55,841 nt of DNA from an uncultured SAR86 cluster bacterium (lineage in GTDB: Bacteria > Pseudomonadota > Gammaproteobacteria > Magnimaribacterales > AG-339-G14), in the NCBI GenBank assembly GCA_902629465.1, contig CACOQX010000001.1, positions 81,632 to 137,472 on the forward strand, in the 5' to 3' direction. Each line of letters opens with the position of its first letter. Within the stretch, counting starts at the first letter, position 1. Shown piece by piece: positions 26,790-36,239 of the stretch. The notes beneath the pieces were generated by a model that was not told where the DNA came from, ran no database searches, and was given only the letters and a program-made list of their open reading frames with translations. The translations under genes were made by a program, and so were the position numbers.

Positions 26790-27696
26790 TTTCGAAGATT
26801 TTGATTTCAAAGATCTCCCTTTTTTAGACAGAAACTTAAAAAGGATAGATAAGGCTATTCTGAAATCTTTACCTCCAAAAAATTATTCGAAAATTTCAAA
26901 AGCCATACACTATTCCGTTCTAAATGGTGGCAAAAGAATAAGGCCGCAATTAGTTTTGCTTATGGCTGAAGCTCTAAAAGTTGATGTTAATCCAAAAACT
27001 ATTGATTTAATGGCGGCTGCTGGTGAATTAATTCACAGTTATTCTTTAATACATGACGATTTACCTTCAATGGATGATGACGATTTCAGAAGAGGAAAGC
27101 TTTCTTGTCATAAAAAATTTGATGAAGCGACGGCTATCTTAGCTGGAGACGCAATTCAACCTCTTGCTTTAGAAATTTTGACAACCATTAAAGATGAAAA
27201 ACTTAAACCAGAACAAAAACTTAAAATCATAAATCTTTTTGCAAAGGCCTGTGGACCAAAAGGAATGGTTGAAGGACAAAGCAGAGATTTAGCCGCAGAA
27301 GGTAGAAAAATAAAAATTGAGGACTTGGATAAAATACATTACTTAAAGACAGGTAAGCTTATCGAAGCTTGTGTAGAGTCTATATGTATTCTTAAAAATG
27401 GGCTTTCAGAAAAAGATATGAAAGCATTTTTAAATTTTTCTAGAAAGTTTGGTTTAGCATTTCAAATCAAAGACGATATCTTAGATGTTCTTGGAGATGA
27501 GAAGAAAATTGGTAAGCCCTTAAATTCCGATTCTGAAAAAAATAAAGCTACTTACCCTGCAATTATCGGCCTGAAAGCATCTCAAGAAAGGGCTGAAAAA
27601 TTATGTTTTGATGCCTTAAGAATTTTATCTAAGGTTCCCTATAACACAGAGAATTTAATAAAATTATCAAAATTTATAATTTTAAGAGATAAATAA
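26779..27696 (+). CDS. ispA: Farnesyl diphosphate synthase (short-chain prenyl synthase)
   Basis: Condenses IPP with DMAPP/GPP to give FPP for ubiquinone and undecaprenyl precursors. The first Asp-rich motif is DDLPSMDDDD (about 93-102) and the second is KDDILDVLGD (about 231-240); GGKRIRPQL binds the pyrophosphate. I chose ATG at 26779 rather than TTG one codon upstream, giving 305 residues, the usual length. It overlaps xseB and its stop shares a base with the dxs ATG. Confidence 0.95.
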   Translation: MINNFEDFDFKDLPFLDRNLKRIDKAILKSLPPKNYSKISKAIHYSVLNGGKRIRPQLVLLMAEALKVDVNPKTIDLMAAAGELIHSYSLIHDDLPSMDDDDFRRGKLSCHKKFDEATAILAGDAIQPLALEILTTIKDEKLKPEQKLKIINLFAKACGPKGMVEGQSRDLAAEGRKIKIEDLDKIHYLKTGKLIEACVESICILKNGLSEKDMKAFLNFSRKFGLAFQIKDDILDVLGDEKKIGKPLNSDSEKNKATYPAIIGLKASQERAEKLCFDALRILSKVPYNTENLIKLSKFIILRDK

Positions 27697-29588
27697 TGAA
27701 GACTTATTCAAAAATTCCGAAATCTCTTCCTTTTACGCCTTTGCTTGATAAGGTGAACTACCCTTCTGATTTAAAACAATTTACCAAAAAGGAACTCCGT
27801 CAATTATCAGACGAATTGAGAGAATTTTTGATTTATTCTGTTGCTAAAAGTGGTGGTCATTTTGGAGCTGGTTTAGGCGTGATTGAACTGACTATTGCTT
27901 TGCACTATATTTTTGATACACCTGAAGACAACTTGATCTGGGATGTTGGCCATCAGAGTTATCCTCACAAAATTATAACGGGAAGAAAAAAAGCAATTTC
28001 TACTGTTCGTTCGAAAAATGGTTTACATCCTTTTACAAATATAGAGGAGAGTATTTATGATTCTTTTGGTGCCGGGCACTCAAGTACTTCAATTAGTGCA
28101 GCGCTAGGTATGGCAATTGCAAAACCTGAGAAAAACCATGTTGCGATCATTGGCGACGGTGCAATGACTGCTGGAATGGCTTATGAAGCCCTAGCTCATG
28201 CAGGCTCTCTCGATTCTGATATTTTAGTGATCTTGAATGATAACAGCATGTCGATTTCTAAGAATATCGGTGGTTTCTCAAACTATTTAGCAAGAATTTG
28301 GGCGAGCAAATTTTATACCTCTATCAGAGAAGGAGGAAAAACGGCCTTGAGATTTATTCCAACTGCTAAAAAATTTGCTAAAAGAGCTGAAACCCATTTC
28401 AAAGGTATGTTAGCTCCTGGAACTCTTTTTGAAGAATTGGGATTTAATTACATTGGGCCAATGGATGGTCATAACCTAAATGAAATGCTCACAACATTAA
28501 AAAATTTAAAAGACCTCAAAGGTCCAAAACTTTTACATTTAATAACGCAAAAAGGAAAAGGTTTTTCACCTGCAGAAAAAAATCCTATTGGATTCCATGC
28601 TTTGAATAAAATCGAGGCAGAACCAAAAACAACAAATGGAAAAAAGTATTCTGAAGTTTTTGGTGATTGGCTTTCAAAAAAAGTTGAGGAAGGAGATGAT
28701 AACTTAATAGCTATTACACCCGCGATGTCAGAGGGTTCAGGTATGAATGATTTTGCTAATAAATATCCAGATAAATTTTATGATGTTGCAATTGCTGAGC
28801 AACACAGTATGACGTTTGCAGCAGGAATAGCTAAAGAAGGGAAAAAACCAATTCTTGCAATTTATTCTACATTTTTACAGAGAGCTTATGATCAATTAAT
28901 CCATGATGTAGCTTTACAAAAATTGGATGTGACTTTGGCAATTGATAGAGCAGGTTTCGTTGGTGGTGATGGTGCAACTCATGCTGGTATTTTCGATGTT
29001 CCTTATTTGAGATGCATACCAAATATGATTATTATGAGTCCCTCAGACGAAAACGAATGCTGGAAGATGCTTTCAACTGGATACAATTATTCAGGTCCAG
29101 CGGCGATTAGGTATCCCAGGGGAGAAGGACCCGGTACAGAAATTTTAGAAAACTTTGATTTACTAAAAATTGGTAAAGCAAGAGTGATAAGTGAAATATC
29201 ATCCGATATAGTCATTTTCTCATTTGGCAATATGTTGGATTTGTCTTTGGAAATTGCAGATCAAATAAAATGTTCTTTGATAGATATGAGATTTATCAAA
29301 CCACTTGACGAAGAACTAATTGAAAAGTGCGCAAAGACATACAAACATATTGTTTCAATCGAAGAAAATGTAATAACAGGTGGAGCTGGTTCAGCGGTAA
29401 ATGAATACCTTTCGAAAATAGGATATTCAGAAAAACTTAAAATTTTTGGAATTCCTGATGAATTCCCAATCGTAGGTAGTCAAGAGGATCAAAGAGAGGC
29501 GGCAGGCTTAACAAAAAACAAAATTTTAGAAAGGCTTGCTATAGATTTGAACTTAAAAGATTTGGATAAAAAAGTTTCCACCCAATAG
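27696..29588 (+). CDS. dxs: 1-deoxy-D-xylulose-5-phosphate synthase
   Basis: First enzyme of the MEP isoprenoid pathway, condensing pyruvate and glyceraldehyde 3-phosphate with thiamine diphosphate. The 630 residues include KSGGHFGAGLGVIELT (about 51-66), WDVGHQSYPHKI, the ThDP motif GDGAMTAGMAYEALAHAG...NDNSMSIS and the transketolase-type Glu segment IAEQHSMTFAAGIA. It closes the xseB-ispA-dxs unit, so isoprenoid supply and chain elongation are co-expressed. The last 36 bases overlap the convergent pgpA gene. Confidence 0.97.
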   Translation: MKTYSKIPKSLPFTPLLDKVNYPSDLKQFTKKELRQLSDELREFLIYSVAKSGGHFGAGLGVIELTIALHYIFDTPEDNLIWDVGHQSYPHKIITGRKKAISTVRSKNGLHPFTNIEESIYDSFGAGHSSTSISAALGMAIAKPEKNHVAIIGDGAMTAGMAYEALAHAGSLDSDILVILNDNSMSISKNIGGFSNYLARIWASKFYTSIREGGKTALRFIPTAKKFAKRAETHFKGMLAPGTLFEELGFNYIGPMDGHNLNEMLTTLKNLKDLKGPKLLHLITQKGKGFSPAEKNPIGFHALNKIEAEPKTTNGKKYSEVFGDWLSKKVEEGDDNLIAITPAMSEGSGMNDFANKYPDKFYDVAIAEQHSMTFAAGIAKEGKKPILAIYSTFLQRAYDQLIHDVALQKLDVTLAIDRAGFVGGDGATHAGIFDVPYLRCIPNMIIMSPSDENECWKMLSTGYNYSGPAAIRYPRGEGPGTEILENFDLLKIGKARVISEISSDIVIFSFGNMLDLSLEIADQIKCSLIDMRFIKPLDEELIEKCAKTYKHIVSIEENVITGGAGSAVNEYLSKIGYSEKLKIFGIPDEFPIVGSQEDQREAAGLTKNKILERLAIDLNLKDLDKKVSTQ

Positions 29589-30077
29589 AGTTAAGCCTGC
29601 AAAAACTCCCGCTACTAAATCGTCTAAAACTATCCCAAAGCCAGATTTAAATTTTCTATCAATAAAAGAAATTGGGTGAGGTTTGTAAATATCAAAAAAA
29701 CGAAAAAGAATAAACAAGATAAATGCAGCGAGATAAGAATCCTTTTGCCATTCAAGAGAAGAGAAATTATAAATTCCTAACAAAGGTATAAATAAAAAAG
29801 ATAACCATGTTCCTGCTACCTCATCAATTACTATTGCTTTGTGATCCTTTTCTATTAAGTCCTTAGATGAGACATCACAGACTATTATTGATGCTAGAGA
29901 TAAAAAAATAAAAAATATAAAAAAAAGAATGTAACTAATTTGAAAATAAATTAAACCAAAAAACAAAAAAAGTGCTACGAGTGAACCCCAAGTTCCAGGA
30001 GCTACTGGTAAAAGACCTACCCCAAAAAAAGTAGAGGATAAATGTGAAAATTTTTTTAAGTTTGGGAATTTATTCAT
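29553..30077 (-). CDS. pgpA: Phosphatidylglycerophosphatase A
   Basis: Membrane phosphatase making phosphatidylglycerol from its phosphate. The 174 residues have the family start FFGVGLLPVAPGTWGSLVAL (about 18-37), a VIDEVAGTW motif with the conserved Asp-Glu (about 83-91), and FGIVLDDLVAGVFAGL near the end (about 147-162), with four hydrophobic helices. It abuts thiL upstream, sharing one base. The convergent overlap with dxs leaves no space for a terminator. Confidence 0.94.
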   Translation of the reverse strand: MNKFPNLKKFSHLSSTFFGVGLLPVAPGTWGSLVALFLFFGLIYFQISYILFFIFFIFLSLASIIVCDVSSKDLIEKDHKAIVIDEVAGTWLSFLFIPLLGIYNFSSLEWQKDSYLAAFILFILFRFFDIYKPHPISFIDRKFKSGFGIVLDDLVAGVFAGLTLLGGNFFIQIF

Positions 30078-31024
30078 TAATCGAAGTGATTGAAACTTTT
30101 TTTATTTAAGTGAATTTTTTCAGCTCCTTGAAAAATTTTTATTCCTTTATCCTTAGTAATTTCACCTATTTTTATTTTTTTAATTTTTAGCCTTTTCAAA
30201 ACTCCATTTAGCCTTTTCTCTTTATTTTTAGGAACAGTAAAACAGAGCTCATAATCGTCGCCCCAACTTATGGCGTCTTCAAAAGAACCTTCGTAAGGAA
30301 TCGAATCAATATATATTTTTGCACCCAAGTTGCTCTGTTTACAAATGTGTCCTAAGTCTCCAATCAAGCCATCCGAAATATCTATGCAACTGTTTGCAAT
30401 ACCTCTTAAATTTTTTCCAAGTACTGTGTGAATCTTGGGTTTGAGAAATTTATTCCGATACTTTTTTTCTGCGGAGTTGAGATCTTTTTTCTTTGAAATT
30501 ACCAATTTCAAACCTAATTTGGCAAATCCCAAAGTACCGCTGACATAAATTGAATCTTCTTCTTTTGCTCCATGTCTAGGAATAAATTGATCATAATCAA
30601 CTTCGCCACACACCCCAACTGATACAGAGCATTCATTTCCTTTTACTAAGTCTCCTCCGATAATAGGCACTTGATATGTTCGAGTAAAAAGTCTCAAACC
30701 TTTAGCAAATGCTCTCAACCAGCTAATTTCTTTGCTTGGTGTTACAAGACTGATAGAAAGCCATTTCAGAGTACCTCCGCAGGCTGGAATGTCACTTACA
30801 GCAACACAACAAGATCTATAAGCAATTAGTTCGGGCGCTAAATCTTCAGGAAAATGTACCTTGGAGGTTGAAACGTCTGTAGAAAAAATTAAATCTTTGT
30901 TCCTTGACGAAAAGAGACCGGCATCATCGCCTGGTCCAATCAAAATACCTGAGGAGTCATTGAATTGACTCCCCAGATTTTTAAAATATTTTTGAAGAAC
31001 TAAAAATTCGTCCGATTCTTTCAT
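30077..31024 (-). CDS. thiL: Thiamine-monophosphate kinase
   Basis: Phosphorylates thiamine monophosphate to the active cofactor TPP, which dxs next door uses. The 315 residues carry LIGPGDDAGLF (about 26-36), STDVSTSKVHFPED, the GGDLVKG loop and DISDGLIGDLGHI (about 216-228), all typical of ThiL. In many relatives thiL-pgpA follow ribH-nusB; here that pair is about 10 kb away. No other thiamine gene is present. Confidence 0.95.
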   Translation of the reverse strand: MKESDEFLVLQKYFKNLGSQFNDSSGILIGPGDDAGLFSSRNKDLIFSTDVSTSKVHFPEDLAPELIAYRSCCVAVSDIPACGGTLKWLSISLVTPSKEISWLRAFAKGLRLFTRTYQVPIIGGDLVKGNECSVSVGVCGEVDYDQFIPRHGAKEEDSIYVSGTLGFAKLGLKLVISKKKDLNSAEKKYRNKFLKPKIHTVLGKNLRGIANSCIDISDGLIGDLGHICKQSNLGAKIYIDSIPYEGSFEDAISWGDDYELCFTVPKNKEKRLNGVLKRLKIKKIKIGEITKDKGIKIFQGAEKIHLNKKSFNHFD

Positions 31025-31042
31025 TGAGAATCGGACAAATGA

Positions 31043-32236
31043 TTAAGAATTGTAAGCTTCAAAGAGGCCTGTAGCTCCCATACCACCACCGACACACATA
31101 GTAACGATACCGTATTTTCCACCTCTTCTGTTGAGCTCTCTAGCAACATGACCTACTTGACGAGACCCAGTCATACCAAAAGGATGTCCAATTGAAATTG
31201 AACCGCCATTTACATTTAGTTTGTCACTAGGAAGACCGAGCGTATCTCTGATATAAACTACTTGTGAAGCAAATGCTTCATTAAGCTCCCAGAGATCTAT
31301 GTCTTCAAGCTTTAAATCAGCTGATTTTAAAAGCTTAGGAATAGAGTAAACCGGACCGATGCCCATTTCATCTGGTTGACAACCTACAACGGTAAAGCCT
31401 CTAAAATAGAGTTTTGGTTCAAGTCCTAATTCTTTGGCTTTGTCTTCACTCATGACCAAAGTAACTGATGCGCCATCGGATAATTGTGAAGAATTTCCTG
31501 CAGTTACTGAACCATTTTCAGGATCAAACACTGGCTTCAATGACGAAAGGCCTTCGATGGTTGTCTCTGGACGATTACAGTCGTCACGATCAACGGTTAC
31601 TTCTACATCCTTTTCCTCTCCGGATTCTTTGTTCACCAATTTCATTACCGTATCCATGGGAACAATTTCGTCATCATAGAAACCAGCCTCTTGGGCAGCA
31701 GCAGTTCTTTGTTGACTAGATAAAGCATACTCATCTTGAGCCTCTCTTGAAACATCGTAACGCTTAGCAACACATTCTGCCGTCTGACCCATTGCATGAT
31801 AAATTCCAGGCACATCAGCGGCTAATTTTTCATTAACATACATATGCATATTAGTATTTCCTTGTGTAGTTGAGATCGACTCAACACCGCCAGCTATAAT
31901 ACAGTCACTAAAACCACTTTGTACTTGCGTAGCTGCCATAGCTACGGTTTGTAATCCAGAAGAACAATATCTATTGACTGTAGTCCCACCAACTTCTATT
32001 GGAAGTTTTGATAAAACAGCTGCATTTCTTGCTATGTTATGACCTTGAGCGCCCTCTGGAGCTCCACAACCTAAAATCATATCCTCTACCAAGGATGGAT
32101 CTAACCCAGGATTTCTTTCCAATAAAGCATCTATCAAATGTGCAGTCATGTCGTCTGCTCTTGTTTGATTAAAACCTCCTCGAAATGATTTAGCTAATCC
32201 TGTTCGGACGCTATCTACAATTACTACATTTCTCAT
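31043..32236 (-). CDS. Acetyl-CoA acyltransferase (thiolase)
   Basis: Thiolase that cleaves 3-ketoacyl-CoA or condenses acetyl-CoA. The 397 residues show the acyl-accepting Cys in VNRYCSSGLQTVAMA (about 84-98), NEAFASQV, the general-base His in GHPFGMTGSRQ (about 349-359) and the second catalytic Cys in TMCVGGGMGATGLFE. It has a strong AGGAGA Shine-Dalgarno site 6 bases before ATG. No fadB or phasin gene is adjacent, so degradative (fadA-like) versus biosynthetic role is not settled; I leave the symbol empty. It is more GC-rich than its neighbours by eye. Confidence 0.93.
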   Translation of the reverse strand: MRNVVIVDSVRTGLAKSFRGGFNQTRADDMTAHLIDALLERNPGLDPSLVEDMILGCGAPEGAQGHNIARNAAVLSKLPIEVGGTTVNRYCSSGLQTVAMAATQVQSGFSDCIIAGGVESISTTQGNTNMHMYVNEKLAADVPGIYHAMGQTAECVAKRYDVSREAQDEYALSSQQRTAAAQEAGFYDDEIVPMDTVMKLVNKESGEEKDVEVTVDRDDCNRPETTIEGLSSLKPVFDPENGSVTAGNSSQLSDGASVTLVMSEDKAKELGLEPKLYFRGFTVVGCQPDEMGIGPVYSIPKLLKSADLKLEDIDLWELNEAFASQVVYIRDTLGLPSDKLNVNGGSISIGHPFGMTGSRQVGHVARELNRRGGKYGIVTMCVGGGMGATGLFEAYNS

Positions 32237-32299
32237 ATATTCTCCTTAATTTGAATGAACAATAAATTATAAAGATTTATTAAAAAATATCTAACAAAA

Positions 32300-32329
32300 A
32301 AAAACCCCCGCTAATGCGAGGGTTTTTTT
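32300..32329 (-). terminator. Intrinsic terminator after the TonB-dependent receptor gene
   Basis: CCCCCGC (32305-32311) and GCGAGGG (32316-32322) form a seven-pair stem with one C/A mismatch around a TAAT loop, flanked by A and T tracts on both sides. It lies 14 bases after the receptor stop on the minus strand and ends in a U-run in that direction; the opposite U-run makes it symmetrical, though no plus-strand gene ends here. Confidence 0.9.
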
Positions 32330-32343
32330 AAATTCAGTATTGA

Positions 32344-35300
32344 TTAGAAGCCAATACCAAATGTCATACCAAAAGATCTAGGCTCTCTTACCCAGACATT
32401 GGTAGTGTGACTTGTGGAAGAACCAGTAGTAGCCATACCAGTAATATTTCTATCATCAGTTAAGTTCTGAGCATAGAAACTAATATTCCAATCGCCGTCA
32501 GTTGGAACAATGTTCAATCTGAAGTTCCACTCGTCCCAAGCAGGAACTTTATAAGCTTCATTATTGAAAACACTGTTGTAGTACTCAGAACGATAGTAAT
32601 AGTCCAATCTTGGAGTAACTTCCAAATTACCAGCTTGTGCTGTGTAGGCAATACCAAAACCGACAGAGAGTTCAGGGAATGGCATTTCATTTCCTGTAAT
32701 GTCAGTAGGGATACCTGTACTAATCCACTTACCAGATTCAGTAAGAGTTTCAACACACACCTCATTTGCTGCAATAGTCAATTCATTTGAGCTACCTGCG
32801 ATAGTTCCAGCATGATCTGTCATAGCTTTGAAAAGCTTACAAATACCACCAGTTTGAGTCGATGCCCCACTTCCTCTAAGAGCTAGAGAAGGAAGCAAAG
32901 TTCCTGTTGGACCTGCAATTTCTACTGCTCCAGCAGCAGTTGTGACAGATATTGAATCAGGTGCATAAACCAAAGTACTAGAAGCTGTTCCGCCCACTCC
33001 AGCAGTTAAACAAGTGTTTGGTCCACCCAATGCTGTAAGAAAGTGACATACATCACTTCTTTCACCATATTTAGTAGCATGCGCACTCATTTCAAACGGG
33101 AAGATGTTTAAAAGATCCGTTTGAGAAAGTCCTATGGTACCTGCAGCACAGTTATTTGCTGTGTTACAAGCAATTGCATGAGCAATTTCATTTACAGCCG
33201 CTAAAGCAGTTGCTCCATTAGCGTTTGCGGTTGCTTTTGCAGCAGTAACTTGAGCGGCAGTAGGATTAGCTCCAAGAGCAGCAACAGCTGCTTGAGATAG
33301 ACCGCCTTGAGTTAGTTGCAACTGAGCTACTTTTGCATATAAAGCACCAAATCCTGCTTTATTTACTAAGAAAGTGTTAGCTGTTGAATCTTTCAAAGCA
33401 TGCCACTTACTGCTTACTGCAGTATTTCCAATATAATGCTGACCGATGTCATGGTTATTGATCATGCTGAAAGTTCCAATTTCGGATGATTGGTAGTTAA
33501 CCATGGCGTTAAAAGATAAGCCTGGAACAGAAGGTGGATTCAAATAAAGCTCAAGTTCTGCACCGTATTGCTCTAAAGGTAAGCCTTCGTTAATACCCGT
33601 TTCGTTTCTAATAACACTGATGGTGTAATTTTTAAAGTCATTGTAGTAGAAAGAGGCATTAGCGACTAAACCTGCGTCAGGAACAGCAGCTTTAATACCG
33701 AACTCTACCGCTTTAACTTCAGTACTAGGATAAACAAACTCAGTGTTTGGGAATTTTGAAGCATTGAAAGGCGGGTTAAAACCACCACCTTTGAATCCTT
33801 GAGAATAGCTCATGTAGAAAAGAGTATCCTCATCAATTTGATAATCCCAAACAAATCTTCCAGTCGTTTCAGAGAAATCTTGATTAGGTGAAACATTGTT
33901 AGCTACATAGTTTGCATTGTTTGCAGGGAGCGCTCCAACAGCTATAGAACCATTAGCTGCTCCACTGTTAGGAGTAGAACCAATTGCTTGGCCGACAGTT
34001 TTTGCTGTACCACTAACACATGCGGTGTTATAGGTTACTGCTCCTGTAGCAGGGTCAATAGCTGTAATAGATCTCGGAATGTAAACACCTCCGACAATGT
34101 TAAATCCTCCACAAGTGGCGTTATCAGCCCAACTAGATGCTAACGGTACTTTATAGAAGTAAGCATTATCTACAATCTCTTTTTCATCTTCATTGTATCT
34201 AAGTCCTAGAGTAAGTTTGTGCTGATCACCAACATTAAAATAAAACTCAGTAAAAATAGCAGAAGAATCTAGGCCGTAACGCTCTGTTACGTTATGAAAG
34301 TGCTCAGTGTAAAGACCATCAATTCTTGCAGTCATGTCATAAGCAATTCCCACATTGGTTAGATTTGCATCCGTGCCTGGTAAAGGAGATGCAACATAAG
34401 CGGCTTTAGCTAAACCAGCAGCTGCAACAAGCGCTTTACCTTGAGCAATGACTCCAGCTGTACAAGGTCCAGCAGGAGCTGGTAATTGCGAACAAGCTAT
34501 TAATCCATTGTATGCATCACGATATCCCCCGGTAATTGCACCTGGAGCTAAAAGTCCATTTCCAGTAATACCTGAAGCGTAAACATCGTAAAAAGTATTG
34601 TTAACCTGTGAAATATTGATTGCTCCTAATAAGAAGTTAAAAGGCCCGTCTAAATCAGAAACGTACTTAATCTCATAGGTAGTCTGTTTACTTCCGTTGT
34701 GAGAAGCATCTCCAGATTGAGGATTTAGAGAGTAGTTTCCAATACCTTCTCCATTTGGACAGAAAGAACCTGATTTAAATTCGCCAACTTTACAATTAGG
34801 TTTGATAATTTCATTCGAATACCCCATTGGGAATCCGTTGTTGTAAAAGGACAGAAGCGAAACACTTGGTGCCCATCTCACACCATTTGCTTCTTCAGAA
34901 GTTGAACCTGCGTCTCTATAGAAAAATCTTTTTTTGTTACTGTAAGCAACTGATAGAGAACCTTGATCGAAGTCATGGTCATAAATAATCTGTGTTAACG
35001 ACTCTTGAACATCATGCGTTGGAGTTTTCCAATCGTTGGTTTCAAAAAATTGCGTTGGACGATTTGTATATGTGTCTTGCAATGCTCCAGTTGGCTGATA
35101 AGTTTTTGTTCCACCAGCAGTACCATTGGTTAAATTAGAGGGAACGTAAAAACCAATTGCCTGTCCTAAAAGAGCAGGCACAGTTGAACCATTAGACATT
35201 GGGTGAATCGCATCAAAAACTTGATTACCACCAATCACACAACCTTGAACCATACTGGATGCGGTGTCACAAAAAACACCACTGACTTGCACCCTATTGG

Positions 35301-36042
35301 ATTCTTCATCGTAAGCGTTATGCATAACAGTCAAAGACGAATCATCGGTTGGGTTCCACTGAAAAGTAGCTCGCCACTGATAACTATCTCTGTTGTCAAA
35401 ATCATTAGTTGCTTTGGAATAAAGATTTCTCGTTACTCCATCTTTTTCAAAGTTTGTGAACGCAATACGTGCACCCAAAGTGTCACTGATTGGGACATTA
35501 AGCATTATGTCTACGTTCTTCTGATTATCTGAACCATATTGAATTTTAGCTCTGCCATAAAACTCATCTAAATCAGGTCTTGCTGTAATTAAATTAATGA
35601 CACCACCCGTTGAGTTTCTGCCAAACAAGGTTCCTTGAGGACCACGAAGAACCTCAATTCGCTGCATGTCCATAAATCCAAGTTCGTTAGTAGCAGTTGA
35701 TCCTAAAGGCAGTCCATTTACGTGCGTCATCACACCTGCATCTGAACTGGATGAAACAGCAAAGTTGGCCACACCACGAATAGCGTAACCACCGCCATTA
35801 AATGCATCGGCACTGTAGGTTAGACCTGGAACTTGAAGCTGAAGGTCACTCGCAAACTCAATTTGACGATCAGCAAGAACCTCTTCGCTGAATGCTGATA
35901 CCGCAATTGGTACGTCTTGCAAGCTCTGCTCAGTTCTTTGTGCAGTTACTACGACTTCCTCAATTGTTGCTTGGGCATGAATCGTAGTTGCGATAAGCGT
36001 TGTACCCACGAAAGCCAAGAAAACTTTTAAAAATTTACTCAT
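32344..36042 (-). CDS. Giant TonB-dependent outer-membrane receptor
   Basis: TonB-dependent outer-membrane transporter; the ligand is unknown. The signal peptide spans residues 1-23 with cleavage after IHA, then a TonB-box-like IEEVVVTAQR (28-37). The plug follows with DVPIAVSAFS, VPGLTYS, YAIRGV, and IEVLRGPQGTLFGRNSTGGVINLIT. The last residue is Phe (TFGIGF), the usual BAM signal. At 1232 residues it is several hundred longer than the typical 700-900. The excess lies in Ala/Gly/Thr-rich, Cys-containing stretches around 490-560, 640-720 and 880-1105, probably extended loops. It is transcribed alone with its own promoter, strong Shine-Dalgarno site and terminator. Confidence 0.93.
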   Translation of the reverse strand: MSKFLKVFLAFVGTTLIATTIHAQATIEEVVVTAQRTEQSLQDVPIAVSAFSEEVLADRQIEFASDLQLQVPGLTYSADAFNGGGYAIRGVANFAVSSSSDAGVMTHVNGLPLGSTATNELGFMDMQRIEVLRGPQGTLFGRNSTGGVINLITARPDLDEFYGRAKIQYGSDNQKNVDIMLNVPISDTLGARIAFTNFEKDGVTRNLYSKATNDFDNRDSYQWRATFQWNPTDDSSLTVMHNAYDEESNRVQVSGVFCDTASSMVQGCVIGGNQVFDAIHPMSNGSTVPALLGQAIGFYVPSNLTNGTAGGTKTYQPTGALQDTYTNRPTQFFETNDWKTPTHDVQESLTQIIYDHDFDQGSLSVAYSNKKRFFYRDAGSTSEEANGVRWAPSVSLLSFYNNGFPMGYSNEIIKPNCKVGEFKSGSFCPNGEGIGNYSLNPQSGDASHNGSKQTTYEIKYVSDLDGPFNFLLGAINISQVNNTFYDVYASGITGNGLLAPGAITGGYRDAYNGLIACSQLPAPAGPCTAGVIAQGKALVAAAGLAKAAYVASPLPGTDANLTNVGIAYDMTARIDGLYTEHFHNVTERYGLDSSAIFTEFYFNVGDQHKLTLGLRYNEDEKEIVDNAYFYKVPLASSWADNATCGGFNIVGGVYIPRSITAIDPATGAVTYNTACVSGTAKTVGQAIGSTPNSGAANGSIAVGALPANNANYVANNVSPNQDFSETTGRFVWDYQIDEDTLFYMSYSQGFKGGGFNPPFNASKFPNTEFVYPSTEVKAVEFGIKAAVPDAGLVANASFYYNDFKNYTISVIRNETGINEGLPLEQYGAELELYLNPPSVPGLSFNAMVNYQSSEIGTFSMINNHDIGQHYIGNTAVSSKWHALKDSTANTFLVNKAGFGALYAKVAQLQLTQGGLSQAAVAALGANPTAAQVTAAKATANANGATALAAVNEIAHAIACNTANNCAAGTIGLSQTDLLNIFPFEMSAHATKYGERSDVCHFLTALGGPNTCLTAGVGGTASSTLVYAPDSISVTTAAGAVEIAGPTGTLLPSLALRGSGASTQTGGICKLFKAMTDHAGTIAGSSNELTIAANEVCVETLTESGKWISTGIPTDITGNEMPFPELSVGFGIAYTAQAGNLEVTPRLDYYYRSEYYNSVFNNEAYKVPAWDEWNFRLNIVPTDGDWNISFYAQNLTDDRNITGMATTGSSTSHTTNVWVREPRSFGMTFGIGF

Positions 36043-36047
36043 TTAGA

Positions 36048-36058
36048 ATCCTCCCCTG
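36048..36058 (-). promoter_or_regulatory. Strong ribosome-binding site of the TonB-dependent receptor
   Basis: On the minus strand CAGGGGAGGAT precedes the ATG by 5 bases. This is among the best Shine-Dalgarno matches in the window, where many genes have none, and fits a highly expressed outer-membrane protein. Confidence 0.75.
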
Positions 36059-36073
36059 AATGAGTTATAAAAT

Positions 36074-36079
36074 ATTATA
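36074..36079 (-). promoter_or_regulatory. Predicted -10 box of the TonB-dependent receptor
   Basis: A consensus TATAAT on the minus strand sits 31 bases before the receptor ATG, giving a leader of about 24 bases. The hexamer 17 bases upstream (AATCTT) is a poor -35, so an activator may be needed; that is inference. Confidence 0.45.
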
Positions 36080-36181
36080 GAGAATGTTAAGCTCAAAAGA
36101 TTTATAACCTATAATAATAAGCTTAAGGAATTCTCCCCCTATGACATCGATAATACCTATTTTTGCAAGTACTGCAACCTT

Positions 36182-36210
36182 TTTTCAGCTAACAAAGTTT
36201 GTCCTATAAT
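36182..36210 (+). promoter_or_regulatory. Predicted promoter of nth
   Basis: TTTTCA (36182-36187) and TATAAT (36205-36210) are 17 bases apart. The ATG of nth follows at 36240, with GAGG at 36221-36224. The rest of the 197-base divergent region shows no RNA gene or long repeat. Confidence 0.5.
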
Positions 36211-36239
36211 GGCTTTTTTTGAGGATATTTTTTAGATTT

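Noticed and set aside
32300..32329. Attachment site or insertion-sequence end
   Set aside because: The short GC hairpin with A/T tracts just after a stop is a standard intrinsic terminator; no transposase or target duplication.
35203..35532. Plus-strand frame of 109 codons inside the TonB receptor gene
   Set aside because: Antisense shadow of a well-supported receptor; no motif or start signals.
36043..36239. tRNA, small RNA or riboswitch in the largest intergenic gap
   Set aside because: No cloverleaf, no conserved riboswitch core and no terminator; only promoter-like hexamers seen.
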